A stretch of DNA of 64,000 nt from Tipula vernalis (GCA_958295665.1 OY282560.1:209916420-209980419), one strand, 5' to 3'; shown: positions 20,612 through 33,894, numbered from the stretch's first letter. Translations and numbers: made by a program. The notes: generated from the letters alone by a model not told the origin.

Positions 20612-20868
20612 TGTAATATTCTTAAGTCTCTTTTGTTTAATAAAATATGATTTGTTTATTCTTTTATTTATATTTTTTTAATAATTATTATTTTACTTGT
20701 TACAATTTGTACACGTGTAATTCTATAACTTTATTTTAGCTTGTACATCTCCGGTATGACTCCATTATTTTAATGCTAGGTTTATATGAGGTTTTCTATT
20801 ACAAATTTAAGGTAGGTTTACAAATGTGTTATAAAAGTAGGTTTATACTATGATCTAATTATATTACA
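20612..20868 (-). repeat. 5' LTR of the gypsy element
   Basis: It matches 16196-16451 with about 6% difference. It starts TGTAATATTC and ends ATTATATTACA on the plus strand. Confidence 0.9.
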
Positions 20869-21761
<893 letters not shown>

Positions 21762-22134
21762 CGGGCATGAGCAATTTTCATATCAGTGGTGAAAATATTG
21801 ATTTTGGCGTGGTTTTAATAATTGATGGGAATATGTGTATGTTCGGATAATAAATTGTACCGTGTGTGTTATACATTCACGTTTGAATATTTAATTGTAG
21901 ACTTACATCCATATTTGATCCATTATCCATTTTCAATAATTCCCCTCGGCCATTATATCGCATTGATTATATATGCGTTGTTTGAAATTGATTCCTAATG
22001 AAAATCCCACTTACGATGCCGTTATGATAAACATAAACATTTCGGTAGCGGTCGTATTAAACGAAGAAATCAATTCGTTTGCCTCATAAACATGCACTTT
22101 TATTATTTATAAGCAATAGTATATTATTAAACGA

Positions 22135-22234
22135 GCATATAATGATAGCTGTTATTCACGAAGATGAAGTTTACCGACACGAGCCGATAGGCGAGTGTCG
22201 TAAATCATCTGAGTAAATAACAGCCATTATATGC
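22135..22234. repeat. 100-bp imperfect palindrome
   Basis: The arms GCATATAATG...GCTGTTATT and AATAACAG.CCATTATATGC pair, then AGATGAAGTTTACCGACAC pairs with GTGTCGTAAATCATCT. The centre is CGAGCCGATAGGCGAG. It would fold into one long hairpin with small bulges. Confidence 0.8.
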
Positions 22235-22246
22235 GAGTAGAATACG

Positions 22247-22493
22247 ATACTTTGTCCACGAGCGATAAAAAATTGTGTTTTATTATCAAATCCTTTAAAT
22301 AAACCTAAAATAATTTCCGCTGATATTTTGACGTCTCAATTTAATTATAATGGAAATGGCAAGAGACTACTAGATAAAATTTGAAAAATGAAATTTTTAC
22401 TTGGTAGTAGTGAATAATAGAAGAAGGGACTACTAGATAAACTAGCAGTATATTATATTATATTATATTATACGTTAGCCGTGGACAAAGTAT
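22247..22493. repeat. Small inverted-repeat unit, 247 bp (possible MITE)
   Basis: ATACTTTGTCCACG at 22247-22260 is perfectly matched in reverse complement at 22480-22493. Inside, GACTACTAGATAAA occurs twice and a TATTA run lies near the right end. No coding capacity. Confidence 0.6.
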
Positions 22494-25400
22494 ATTTTAT
22501 ATACAATAAATAAATTATTAAAGTACGCATTTGATTATAAATCAATATTTCCACGCAAATGTCAAAATGTAGCTTATTTTTAAAAAAACAGATGGTGCTT
22601 ATCTATCTGAGAACTAATACGCATACTAAGATTTCCAAATTTATTTTAGTAAATATACAAACCAAAATAAGTGTTTTTTAACCCACGACTCGAACAATAA
22701 TAAGGTATTTGCTGTCAAATATGAAGGTTTTCTGAGCCAAGACTCAATCCAAAATTTAGTTTACCCTTAATTCCGCTTTATAAAAAAATGGCGCTTTCAA
22801 ATGGTATGCACGACTAAACGTCTACTTTATACTTTCGGCTAACTTCAACAGTGTGATTAATGCTCTCTCCCAGGTTTCAGCAGCAATATTTTTGCTGTCA
22901 CTATTTAAGCAAATACGCGAAGAACACAAACTATGAATTTAAACATGCTGATTGGCCCATTTAAACATGCTGCTTGGCGCAGGTCATTTTTTCCAAATAG
23001 CAAAGTTCAAATGAATTTTTAAGCGAAAAACAAATTTCATTTTAAATTGGTTGTACAAAAAAAGAGAGTCCTCTATATCAAATTATCTATTTCATAGCAG
23101 TGTGGCAACATTAGAGTTCAAAAAAGTTCACTGAGCTGCTGCGAAAAAATGTCAACCAAACACGTGTGTCAAATTAAATAGACAAATGAAAATCAAAACA
23201 AACAAGATAAGCTAAATGCCAAAAATTTATGAAATTTTCGAGTACATGAGAAGACTAAAACATACTTTTCGGTTAGGTAAGACAGAGAAAGACATTCACA
23301 TTTTATAAACGCATTTATTATGTAAAATTCAGATTTCCAATTTTCTGTTAAAGTTAGTTGTTGAGCCTTCCACTTTCGTGTTTTCATTTTTAACATTTCA
23401 GATTTTCTTTGTACTTTAAAGTTTTCGACCGGACATTATCCCGAATTACAGAAAATATTGATCGTTATCGGTTGTAATGGTAACCACCCCCAGTATACAT
23501 CACATTTCTTTTTTCCTGTAAAAGTCATAGGCACCAAAAATTATATTCACAATATTTAACAGGATTAACACCTGTTAAAGCATGTCCCATCTTAACTGTA
23601 AGCACGCATAATTCAATTAGTCACAAAAATGTTTCTTCATGCAACAAAGTGCTTATCTCACGTTAATCATTCCACAAACTGACCGCAAAGTGTAATACGG
23701 TAATTTATTGCAAAAACTATTAAATAAAAAATTTACAAAAAAAAAAATCCACACCACACAATCAAAACTTCAATCTTCTAAAATCTAACCCAACAAAAAG
23801 TCAACTTCTCTATATAAAAAAAGTACGGCTAAAAGTTATTGAGTTGAGCCAAAGTGAGGTTTCGTCTAAAACATTTTTTTGTTAAATCATCGAAGAAAAA
23901 ACCAACTTAACTTTGAAATTTACAAGAAAGACGAAACAATATTGAATGACACGGCATTAATTTAATTTTTAATTTTTTTTTTCATCTTCATTGTTGATTC
24001 AAGTGGCATTAAAGAAATTATGTTTTCATATAGTTTTGACACCCAAAAAAAAAAATTTAAAATTCCTCATAATGATGATGTTCAAGAAACCATATAAACA
24101 AAAAAAAAAAAAAAACCGAACATACCTATAACATGAAGATGAGAAAAGATATTAGACGACCAAAAATAATGACAACTATACGATAGTTGTTTACGGATGA
24201 AATGATTTGAATTGAATGGGTCTGCGCGGATTGATGAACATATAAAAATAATAATTAACGCTAGATACAGATGTGTGTTGTACGTAGACTAGTGGAAAAT
24301 TAGCTGTTCTCTAAACAAACAAAAATTTCGTTGCTTAATCGCACAGGCTAGTATCTTCTCTCTAATAGTAGTTTACCGTCACTCCGATTGAATGAATATA
24401 TTATTGCAGTCTGCGATGATGAATATCTTCGACGTAAATTCAAATTTGATTGAGCCACGACGAAATGAATGAAAAGCAGAATTTTTTATGTTGTTTTATA
24501 CCTTGTAGATATACAAATTGACTAATACCGTTTGAATGGTACTTCCTGTCTTCTTGTCTTTTCATATTCTCAATGTTAGTTTTATTAATATTAAAAGTCA
24601 AATTTGATTTTGATTGGGATTTTTTTTTTTAATTTTTTGTAAATAATTGAAAATTCTTGCACTGTCATGTTTAATCAATGAATCTACTTCTTTTGTGTGT
24701 CATAATTTAGATATGTAGTTTTTGAGTATTCGTTTTAATTGTTTTTTATATATTAAATTATTAAGATATCAAATATGTGATAACCACTTGTGGGAATCAA
24801 ACATTTTCCTTTTGTAACATAAAACATTCGAAAATGTTCTTTATTAAGAAGCTTCATTCAGACAAGCATGAAATTGTAAAATCAATGAGCAGTTGCAGGC
24901 AGGAAATTTGAAAAAGGGACTTATTAGGGAGGTTAAATGTTAAGAGCGGCAATCATTTTTCCAATGATTTATTGAACCCGACTATGATTTTCTGGTGGTG
25001 AAAAATTTCAGTGTTTTTATATGTCTTCAGTGAGTTGATATTGCTAAAAAGTATATAACCGAAAAATGTGAAATATAAGCTTTCAAACTTCCTGACGATG
25101 AAATATCTACGCCCGTAAAAAATTTCAGTATTTTACCAAATTTTACATTATTCAGAAAAACTTAAATATCCACAAACCGCCCCTGATGGACTTTACACAG
25201 AGTACCCACAATGTTCAAAATTTATTTTCTGAAAATTTGTACTGAAGATAACAACTTATGTGAGCAATATGGGAATTTCCTGATATAATTCTGTACTCAG
25301 TGCTTCAGTCTGGACGGAGCTTCGCTGTGGATCATTCGATCAATACAAATAAAAACCACACAAACAATACCAAATCAGAATTCCACCTCCTTGTTACATA

Positions 25401-25663
25401 TATGTAGCATTACATTTTCTGTTTCGCTTATAGCGTGATATTATTTAAGAGCCTCCGATAGTAATTTGCTGTAAAGATTTATATACAACCTTAAATACCA
25501 AGAGAATTTATTACTCAGAAATAATATAAAGGCGATTTTATTAAATCAATTCATGAATGCGGGTGTTGGGTGCGTCTCAATAGGGTAGGGGTTGACCGCC
25601 TATAGAGTAAGAAAGTATCGTATTCTCGGATAAGAGACGGAAGTTCGTCCATTGGAACGAGCA

Positions 25664-26500
25664 GCCCCAACACTAGAGCGTATGAAGACGCTTGAAAACA
25701 AAGTTAAAGCTCTTAAGCTAAAGGAGGACATCGGTTCTACCCCTAACCAGAATACAACTCCAAAAGAGTACCATCCGGATGAAGAATAACTACCACGCTG
25801 AATAACGCCACCTCAACTAAAGTAATAATCACCAATAGTAATAGATGAAGTCAAATACTACGATTTACTCTAAGAGAAAATAAAAGCAATGAGTTTAATA
25901 TAAAGGTGATAAATGAAAACATCATCAAAATAAACTTGGAAGATGGTGAAACTGACCGAGAAACGTGCTTGGCACACGTTTGAAGACAAACAAATTAGAC
26001 CAATTAGGGGCATTACTAAAAACCTACACTCTACGTGTAAACCAGATAAAACAATTGATGATCTGAAAGCAACACGATTTAAGGCAACTGAATCATCGAT
26101 TAAGCTAAAACGGAGAGGCCAGGTACCTCTCAACATGTTTATGTTGACCTTCGATACTGATAAAGATATCGAAAAAATTTAACAAATTAATTACCGAGAA
26201 AACCATCCGGTTAACTACAGAGGATGCAGCAGATGCAGAGGATGTTGCTATTGATGTGCTTGCTAAAAATCCAAGTTTATTCATGAAGCAAGCGGTTAAG
26301 ATTAACCGACCCGAAGTTAATCGTAGAGTGTCGGAAACTAATCAAGGACAATTTGGTAAAATGACTTAAGCTCAAGTAATGATAAGCAACGGAAATCCAG
26401 GAAAAACCACTCAAAATGACGATATAAGTCAAACACTTAAATTAGTTTTAAGCAGACTAAATACATTTGATGAGCGATTAGAGAAACTAGAGGGATCGCG
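25664..26500 (+). pseudogene. Jockey-like LINE ORF1 (nucleic-acid binding)
   Basis: The start region codes for a short coiled segment (LERMKTLENKVKALKLKED). After stops, the frame at 25943-26182 carries RPIRGITKNLHST, DLKATRFKATESSIKLK and PLNMFMLTFDTD, the pattern that precedes the zinc knuckles in ORF1 of Jockey-type elements (PRE_C2HC-like). The knuckles themselves are lost in a rearranged stretch near 26180-26260. Blocks such as AKNPSLFMKQAVK follow. Homologous scrap at 11500-11773. Confidence 0.75.
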
Positions 26501-26504
26501 AGAT

Positions 26505-27223
26505 AACTCCCCTCCCCGAATGACAGCTTCCATTCAATGTTTCATAGATTTCACCAAAGTTTTCACCAAATCTTGAGGTATCGCCTCCCATTCCTCTGCG
26601 ATCGCCTGTTGCAGCTCCTGGAGTCTCGTTGAAACAACATCTCTGAATCGAACCCTTTTTTTCAGCTCGTCCCATAAATGTTCGATCGGATTGAGGCTTC
26701 GAGCTGACCACTCCATAACAGACACATCCACCTTTTGAAGATACTGGTAAACTGTACTAGCCGTATGTGGTCTCGCTTTATCCTGCATTAACACGAAATT
26801 TTCACCAATAAAACTGGCAAAAGGTACGACGTAGTCCTCGAGTATTTTCTCACTTTGGTTCTGCCCCGCATCAATTAGTGCAACCACTTGAGCGGCTACC
26901 TCTGGTGTGGTATTCATTGTCTTGTTTTGGATGAAGACGTAATCGATGGAAGACCGTTCAGGCTAAGCGTTGATATGTGAATGACAATTCCGAACGATTG
27001 AATTCGGGGTATGCTATTGTATTGTTTTTATTGAATTATTCTTAGAGGTTAATTGCTACCCAATATGCGTGCTTCGAAAGCCTACTGTATGCATTTTACT
27101 TTCGTGGAAGTTACATGTAAAGTTACATGTGATTATACTTTGAATCTGCATTAAGGAAAATTTAACAAAATTTTGAAATTTTGATGAAAATTGATCAATG
27201 TGCGAATTTTTTGCACCCAAGTG
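26505..27223 (-). mobile_element. Tc1-like transposon relic, internally deleted
   Basis: The right end carries a Tc1-style terminus (minus strand CACTTGGGTGCAAAAAATTC) next to TA at 27224-27225. The left end is missing: LINE sequence resumes soon after the transposase C-terminus. The element sits between the ORF1 and endonuclease pieces of the Jockey-like LINE. Confidence 0.75.
26534..26917 (-). pseudogene. Tc1-like transposase, deletion derivative
   Basis: The 127-codon frame joins the first ~20 residues of a Tc1-type transposase (MNTTPEVAAQVVALIDAG) straight to its catalytic end: FVLMQDKARPHTA (second Asp) and LNPIEHLWDELKKRV (Glu). The helix-turn-helix DNA-binding region and the first catalytic Asp are gone, about 200 residues. 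It stops at MKH, short of the usual end, and is non-functional. Confidence 0.85.
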
Positions 27224-27239
27224 TATATCACACTATTCA

Positions 27240-27507
27240 CCCTGGAAACACTGCTAAAGCAGGTAGTGCTGTCATAATTGGAATTAGTATTCATCACAGA
27301 AGAGTTAAATTATGAAACAGAAGAAATACAAGCAACTGCTGTTATTATCAAAATAAAAAATAGTTCTATTTGTATTGCTAGTATTTACTGCCCTCCGAAG
27401 CACTCAATCAAAGAAAAATATTATCTCGAGTTCCTCAGTAAATTAGGAAAATGATTTTTTCTTGGAGGAGACTTAAATGTACAAAATGTACACTGGGGCT
27501 CCTAACA
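27240..27507 (+). pseudogene. Jockey-like LINE endonuclease, partial
   Basis: Translation gives HPGNTAKAGSAVIIG, then SSICIASIYCPPKHS and, after a TGA, FLGGDLNVQNVHWGS, the core of AP-like LINE endonucleases. The frame is broken at 27307 and 27453 and is interrupted at 27521 by the LOA element. It continues at 32669. Confidence 0.8.
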
Positions 27508-27613
27508 ACGATTATGCGAAGGTTAGGTTAGGTTTGGGTGGCGGTCCACTAGGACCAAGCAAAGACAAAAAAAAATGGTCCGTAGCCATACCACAATAAT
27601 TATTTCCACCAAC

Positions 27614-30600
27614 TCATTGGAACCATTTTGAGCTGTTAACAAAGCGCTGGATACTCCTGACGTCCATCCTACAGAGGTCCGTCAGGTCTTTGAAGAGGGG
27701 TGCCCCTAGAAACTTTAATCTGTTTCGAGCCAGACGAGGGAAGGTGTAAAGAAGATGAAGTTCCGCCTCTTCCTCCTCTTCGTCCTCGCAACTACGACAG
27801 TAGTCATGTGAGAAGACACCAAGTCTACTCGCATGCCTCCCTATGAGACAGTGCCCCGTAATCATTCCAACAACCACACTGATCTGACTTCGCTGAAGTG
27901 AGATCAGCTATTTGGATCTCGCCAAGTCCAACTTTGGCCAGACCTACCGAGTTATTACGCAAGAAGTGATACTTGACCATCTGTCATTCGTCAGCTTGCT
28001 AGCTTCTTCATGAAGCAGCAGTTTGCATACCGCAAGAGGCATTTCAATATCCTTTCTGCTTTCTGAGAAGCGGTCCATTGTACCACGTCGAACCAGTTTC
28101 ATCGGCGTTTATATTCCCTGTACTTATAAAATGTCCTGGCACCCATAAAATGTGGATGTTGAACTGATCTGTCATCTCGTTACGAGATCAGAGACAGTTC
28201 TGGACTACTTTCGATGTGAGGAGGTGTGATTGAAGCGCTTTGATGGTAGCCTGACTGTCCGTATAAATGCGAATATCACAAACTGATATTACATTATACC
28301 TCAACCAGTCTACGACTTCGTTTATGGCAGTTACTTCAGCTTGAAAAATGCTATAGTAGCCGGGGAGACGGAAGGATAGATTTAACATAAGTTCCTCGCA
28401 GAACACTCCAGCCCCGACTTTTCCGTCCCGTTTTGAACCGTCAGTGAAGAAGTTTATAACTCCTGGTTCCAAAACTGCACCCATCATACAGTCCTCCCTG
28501 GATGGGATCCTAGTCCGGAACCTTGTGTCAAAAGATAGTGACGGGACAGTAAACTCGGTGGTCTTCGTAATTTGTTTGTTGCACAAAATAGATGAGTGCC
28601 CTGTATTGTTGCAGGTCCACATTAAGATGGATTTCAGTCGTATCGCAGTACAAGCTGCCAACTGTTTCCCCAATATATCTAGAGGAGTCAAAAATATCAG
28701 AGTCTCTAGTGCCTGAGTGGATGTTGCACCACTGATCCACAGAGAGATTTTTCTTTAAGCTTTTGTCAACAGCTTTTGGTTGACAGTTTTGTCCAGAGCA
28801 GGCCACCAGACTATTACCCCATACAAGAGTATGGGTCTGACTACTGCGGTATAAAGCCAATGTACGATGCGGGGCTCCAGCCCCCATCCTCTCCCAATGG
28901 CATTTTTGTAAGAGTATAGCGCTACCGTAGCTTTCTTTACCCTTTCCAGAATTTTAGGTTTCCAATATAATTTGCTATCCAAAACGAGACCCAGAAACTT
29001 CGCTTCAACTGTAAAAGTCAAACTGAACCCATTTAAAGTGGGAGGATCGATGTGAGGAAGTTTATATTTCCTAGAAAAGAGAACCAATTCGGTTTTGTGT
29101 TGGTTCACATTCAACCCACAGAAATTGGCCCATAATGAAAAAGTGCCAAGGGCATTCTGCATAAGCTCACTAAGGGTGCCGGGATATTTACCACGGACAC
29201 CAATAGCAAAATCATCCGCATAGGCAACCACCTTCAAGCCACCGTCCTCCAGTCTCAGCAACAGGTCATTTATGACCAATTTCCAAAGTAGAGGGGACAG
29301 TACGCCATCCTAAGGCGTACCTCTGCTTGCAATCTTCTGACGGAGGATTTCCCAAAACTGGCATTTATGTTCCTGCCTCTTAGCATCTGATCTATCCAGT
29401 CCTTGAGTGATTCATCCACTCTTAGATCTGAAAGTGCCGAGTTATAGTCCCTGGAAGCACATTGTTAAAGACCCCCTCAATATCCAAAAAGGTTACCATT
29501 GCGTAGTCTCTATATTCGAAAGATTTTTCAATGAAAAATACAAGAGAATGAAGAGCAGTCTCTACAGATCTCCCCTTGCAATAGGCATGTTGAGATTTAG
29601 ACAGCTTTTCCGACACAATCGTGCCTCTAATATGAGCTTCTATTTGTCTTTCCAGTGTTTTAAAATGGAAGGAAGACAAGCTAATCGGTCTAAGGTATTT
29701 GGGATTGTAGTGTGAGCGTTTTCCCGCCTTAGGTATGAAAACAACCTTCACTTCTGTCCATTTACTAGGAATGTGACATAGTTCTAGGCTGCATTTGAAA
29801 ATTACTTCTAACCAGGAAATGGTTAGATCCGTAATTTGTTGAATATCCGCGTCGAGTTGTTGAATATCGAGTCCAGGCGACTTATATGGTTTAAAACTGT
29901 TTATCGCCGACAGGATCTTTTTTCTGCTAATAATTTGGCCTATGAGGCTACTTGGCCTTTTACCTACTGATGTGCTAGGTACAGATGCCGAACAACCAGG
30001 AAAATGATCAGAAGTTCCAGCGATTCCGCATTATTAGTGGTCCATATCCCATCCGGCCGTTGAAGATAACTTGGGATGGAAGGATCAGTTGCTAGTACTT
30101 TGCGTAGCCTAGACTTCTCTGAAGACTCCTGAATTTTGCCACAGTATAGTCTCCAAGAGCTGTTCTTGGCACTTCTCAATTGATATTTGTAAATTTTGAG
30201 GACTTCCTTATAGGAGTCCCAGTCCACAGCAGATTTTGTTTTCTGTGCTGTTTTGAAGAGTCTTTTGCATTTTCGACGTGTTTATTGAATCTCATTGGAC
30301 CACCAGGGTAGCCGAAATTTACCCCTAGGCCTGCTAAGGGGACTAGAGCCGAGTATCGCTTCATTAAAAGCGCTGGAAAACTCGTCCACCAAGCCAACGA
30401 GCTCTTGCGCAGTTTCTGGAGGTTTTGGCACCGGAACTGGTAGTGAATAGTTCTAAAGGTATCCCAGTTGGTTTTCCTCCTGTTTCTGTAGATTGGACTT
30501 TTTGGAGAAGTCAAGTCCATTTCAAATTGAAGATAACAATGATCAGAAAAGGAGTGTCCTCCGACACTCTCCAGTTCAATAAACAAATCGAACAAAAGCT

Positions 30601-31174
30601 TGAGACAAGAATAATATATCCAATACTTCCTGTCTATTACTAGTTATAAAGATCGGCTTATTGCTTATGTTCCTTATACGAAGGTTCGTACTTAAAGTGT
30701 AATCAAGGAGTAACTCTCCTCGTTCATTTGTGTCCGTACTTCCCCAGATTGTGTGATGAGCATTTGCATCACTCCCAAGGATGACCCCAACCTTGCGCTT
30801 CTGAGCCTCCAAGATTAGCTCATTTAGAATGATTGGTGGAGTATCCACTTCATCATAAGCCAGGTAAGCTGATACTAGCCAGAGGTTTCGTTTATCGACC
30901 TCAATGTTGACCGCTGCCACATCTCAGTTACTGAAATTTGATAACAGAAAGCAACTTATGTTATTTTTAATGAGAATGCACGACCGAGTCTTACCTTCTT
31001 TTTTCGCGTGCTTTAATCTATAATAGAAGTCTTGAGCCCAAGTACCCGGTCTTCAGTGACCCAAGATTCCTGGATCAAAACGACATCTGTCGCTTCTTTC
31101 CCAATTTTTAAAATTAGAGCAGCTGAAGCTGCCTTAGAGTGGTGAAGGTTGAATTCAAGAAATGTCAGTGTCAT
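27614..31174 (-). pseudogene. LOA LINE ORF2: endonuclease, RT, RNase H
   Basis: The start codon (31172-31174) follows the ORF1 stop by two bases. Domains along the minus strand: endonuclease with FNLHHSKAASAAL and IQESW (near 31100), LGSDANAHHTIWGS (near 30770) and VLDILFL; linker; RT with KVVFIPKAGK (29740), LRPISLSSFHFKTLER, FLDIEGVFNNV (29490) and the active site YADDFAIG (near 29220); RNase H with FFTDGSKRDGKVGAG (near 28460), FQAEVTAINE and YTDSQATIKALQ; then a Cys/His end with GHCLIGRHASRLG and YCRSCEDEEEEE (near 27800). Frameshifts at about 30600, 30200, 29760, 29300 and 28700 break it. The RT active site itself is preserved. Confidence 0.88.
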
Positions 31175-31176
31175 CT

Positions 31177-32414
31177 CTACAGCCTCTTCTCCACCACAGT
31201 AACATCAGAGTCATCGTCTGATGAGAAGTCCTCTGAGAGCCCCTTTAAAGACTCCATGGACGTTGACATCTCCGTGTGCGTGGAAAGAGTTTCCGCTCGG
31301 CTGGCTACCTCCGAGCACGCAGATGAGCTATCAAGCACCGCGGTAACGTCCTTCTTGTACACCTTGAGTGTGACTGCATTGAAACCATAGTTGATTAAGG
31401 CGTTGGGTTTTTCCAGTGCAGTCAGTGACTCGGTGTTTAAGATGATAACAGCTGACCTATAGTTAGCCTTTGTCTCCTCGAGCTTGGCAACTTTCCAGTT
31501 GTGCGTTGGCTACTCCGGGTTGCCAACCAGCAACAACTGGAATATCACCTTCGGATCACTAGGCTCCGAAGGGCTCTACACCCTAGCTCTTGGTCTGCAA
31601 GGGATCTCCTCCCTATCAATCACAGCCAAGCTGGCTCCGAGCCATACCTCGCCAAGTTCCCCCACTGCCTTCTTATAAAGCAGAAGGAACCTCTGATCTG
31701 CACAGGCAGTCACTTTCGCCTGATTCCTGTGCCAGCCCGCGTCCCGACAAGTCGGAGCAGGTCCTGGATTTTACAACAGGACTTTCAGGTAGGTGGTGGC
31801 TAAGGCCCCTTCCACTTTCCCCCAATTAGCGGGCGTGGTACTGCCACCCTCTTGGGATTTGTCAATAACTGCCACAACCAGCTGATCCTTGAGGACCTAA
31901 AAAGCCTCATAGCGGAAGCATGGAGTTTGGTTCGCTTGGCGATCTTAGGACTTTCTCCCTGAGATTTATTTCTTTTAAGCTGTGAGCCAGCTGAAGGACC
32001 TTCCGACTTTTTCTCGGTGACTGTCTTTTCCCACGCAAGCGTGGATTTGTCCTTATCCGTTCTGTCTTCTAGCGAGATGTTATTTATCTTAGCCAGGGCC
32101 CTCCAGGCCTTCCTCCTAGTATTATAGGTTGGTTTTGAGGAACCAGCTTCGTTCGTGCTTTGGTTCCCCTTTGTATTTCTATACCCAGATTTGGTGACCC
32201 GAGTGGACGGACCAGCCTCGCTTGAGCTTATGTCCCGTTGTTTATTAGTAGACTTAGAGTCAGGCCTACAGACCCGAGTTTCGTTGTCCACATTTTCCGG
32301 TTTTTTTAGAAAGCCGGACTTTTTTTGTTGTTTTTTGTTATTATGCATATCCATAATTGTTTCCACGAGTAGCGGAGGAAGAAGTGCCCATCTGTGCAGA
32401 GATCCGCAGTACAC
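31177..32414 (-). pseudogene. LOA LINE ORF1 (Gag-like)
   Basis: A 204-codon frame (32414-31800) is Lys/Ser rich with KSTNKQRDISSSEAGPSTRV; the region to 31177 continues in other frames with NWKVAKLEETKANYRSA (near 31480) and a Ser/Asp-rich end (SEDFSSDDDSDVTVVEKRL). The last codon and stop at 31177-31179 stand two bases from the ORF2 ATG, fitting termination-reinitiation. The role as RNA-binding chaperone is family knowledge. Confidence 0.7.
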
Positions 32415-32668
32415 AGATTAGGCTACTTTACAGTCAGGTCGATTATGGGCACGGTACGATTAACACCTTAACCCAGCCCAGCGATTTATTTAAGGTTGAC
32501 TCCTTTAGCGCCGTGTTTTAGCCTAGAAGCCAAAGAATCAGCAATCTAGTTACCAGCGGTCACCACGTGAAGGTAACACGAGAGTTTGTGGAAGTTGCAA
32601 GTTACGGAGCTGACGGCAAGTGCCAACTAGAATCCCCCCCAGCAACTTACACCTGACCACCATAGTCC

Positions 32669-33829
32669 ACGACTAAGCGTAAAGAACTCTTAAAAGCTAT
32701 CAGGAAATGCAGTTGTGAAGCCCTCTCAACTGGAAGACCGACCTACTGGCTAACTGATCCAAACAAAGTACCAGATCTGATTGATTTCTTCATAATAAAG
32801 AACATACCGGTAAATTATGTAAAAGTAGATGAAAACCATTACTTAAACTCTGATCATTCACCGATATAAAGAAAGAAACCCATTTCTGCTCCTGCGTAAG
32901 ATCTTATTACTGCAAAAATGTTAAAAGAACTGATGAAGCTCACCAATCTTATAAATGCAGCATTTAGAATCAAATCTGAATCAAGCTTGTGGAAAATTGC
33001 AGAAGTAATTATGATCTTAAAACCTGGGAAACTACCACACGTAACCTCGTCTTATAGGCCAATTTCGCTATTGCCAGTCATGTCCAAACTCTTTGAGAAG
33101 CTTCTGGTAAAAAGGTTAAATGCGATAATTGAAAGTAAAAACTTGATATCAAATCATCAGTTCGGTTTTCGTAACCAACACTCAACAATTGATCAAGTAC
33201 ACAGAATAACCAGTATAATTGAGAAAGCATTAGAGGAGAAAAAAGTCTGTTCAACAGTAATTTTAGACGTTGCACAAGTGTTTGATAGAGTGTGGCATGA
33301 AGGACTTAACAATAAGTTAAAAAATCTTCTACCAACGCAATTTGCTAAAATACTGGAATCTTACTTGAAAGATAGGTTCTTCAGGATTAAGTTCGATGAT
33401 ACCTTTTCTGAATTGAAAGAAATCAACGCAGGAGTTCCACAGGGCAGTGTATTAGGGCCGGTTTTATACCAACTATACACTTATGATCTTCCTACAATAG
33501 AAAACAACACAGTGGCGACTTTTGCAGAAAAGCAACGTAGAATCAACACAGAAGATACAATCAGCTACAACTCAAACATATAAATGTACAAAAAGATGGA
33601 GAATAAAACTAAATCAGTTCACATCAACTTTACAAACAGACCATTCGAACATATTCCGATTACCATAAATCGAGAAATGGTACCGCATGCGAACACAGCT
33701 AGGTATCTCGGCATAACCCTAGATGCTAAACTACGATGGAAAGCACATGTCAAGAAAAAAAGTGAAGAATTAAGACTTAAATACAAGCCAATACAAGTTG
33801 TTATCGGAAGAGAGACAAATTATGACTAA
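32669..33829 (+). pseudogene. Jockey-like LINE reverse transcriptase
   Basis: The first block (TGRPTYWLTDPNKVPDLIDF) is the end of the endonuclease. The 221-codon frame 32918-33583 has RPISLLPVMSKLFEK, HQFGFRNQHSTIDQ, VILDVAQVFDRVWHEG (first Asp), and AGVPQGSVLGPVLYQLYTYD. The expected ADD box is deleted: the frame goes from VATFA to unrelated codons, so two catalytic Asp residues are missing. The next frame (33584-33829) continues with SVHINFTNR and RYLGITLDAKLRWKAHV, the thumb. The element cannot reverse transcribe. Confidence 0.88.
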
Positions 33830-33894
33830 AGACAACTGAATATAGCAAAATTGATATTATGAATGACATGCTAGACAAAATTAACATAGGGTGT

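Larger units (their letters stand above)
16196..20868 (-). mobile_element. Ty3/gypsy LTR retrotransposon, old and deleted
   Basis: LTRs at 16196-16451 and 20612-20868 flank the element and CCATG borders it on both sides (16191-16195, 20869-20873). The LTRs differ at about 14 bases plus one indel by eye, about 6%, so the insertion is old. The body carries Gag, CCHC knuckle, protease, RT, RNase H and integrase pieces in gypsy order on the minus strand. On the minus strand TGGTGTCAGGTG directly abuts the 5' LTR and should be the primer site; its tRNA was not identified. A fold-back and several deletions make it defective. Confidence 0.93.
27522..32668 (-). mobile_element. LOA-clade LINE, full length but dead
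   Basis: About 5.15 kb with 5' leader, ORF1, ORF2 and 3' tail on the minus strand. The element lies between imperfect duplications of the target (near 27508-27521 ACGATTATGCGAAG and 32669-32684 ACGACTAAGCGTAAAG). The 3' tail on the minus strand ends in about two and a half CCTAA units. ORF2 carries RNase H in addition to endonuclease and RT, which with its motifs points to the LOA clade (Loa, Bilbo, Trim). Stops and frameshifts are spread over both frames. Confidence 0.85.
25561..33850 (+). mobile_element. Jockey-like LINE, decayed, interrupted twice
   Basis: Pieces lie in correct LINE order on the plus strand: ORF1 (25664-26500), endonuclease (27240-27507) and reverse transcriptase (32669-33829). 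Between them sit a Tc1-like relic (26505-27223) and a full-length LOA LINE on the opposite strand (27522-32668). The coding sense continues across each insertion, which shows the nesting. The 3' end and any poly-A tail are not seen near 33850. Confidence 0.85.
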
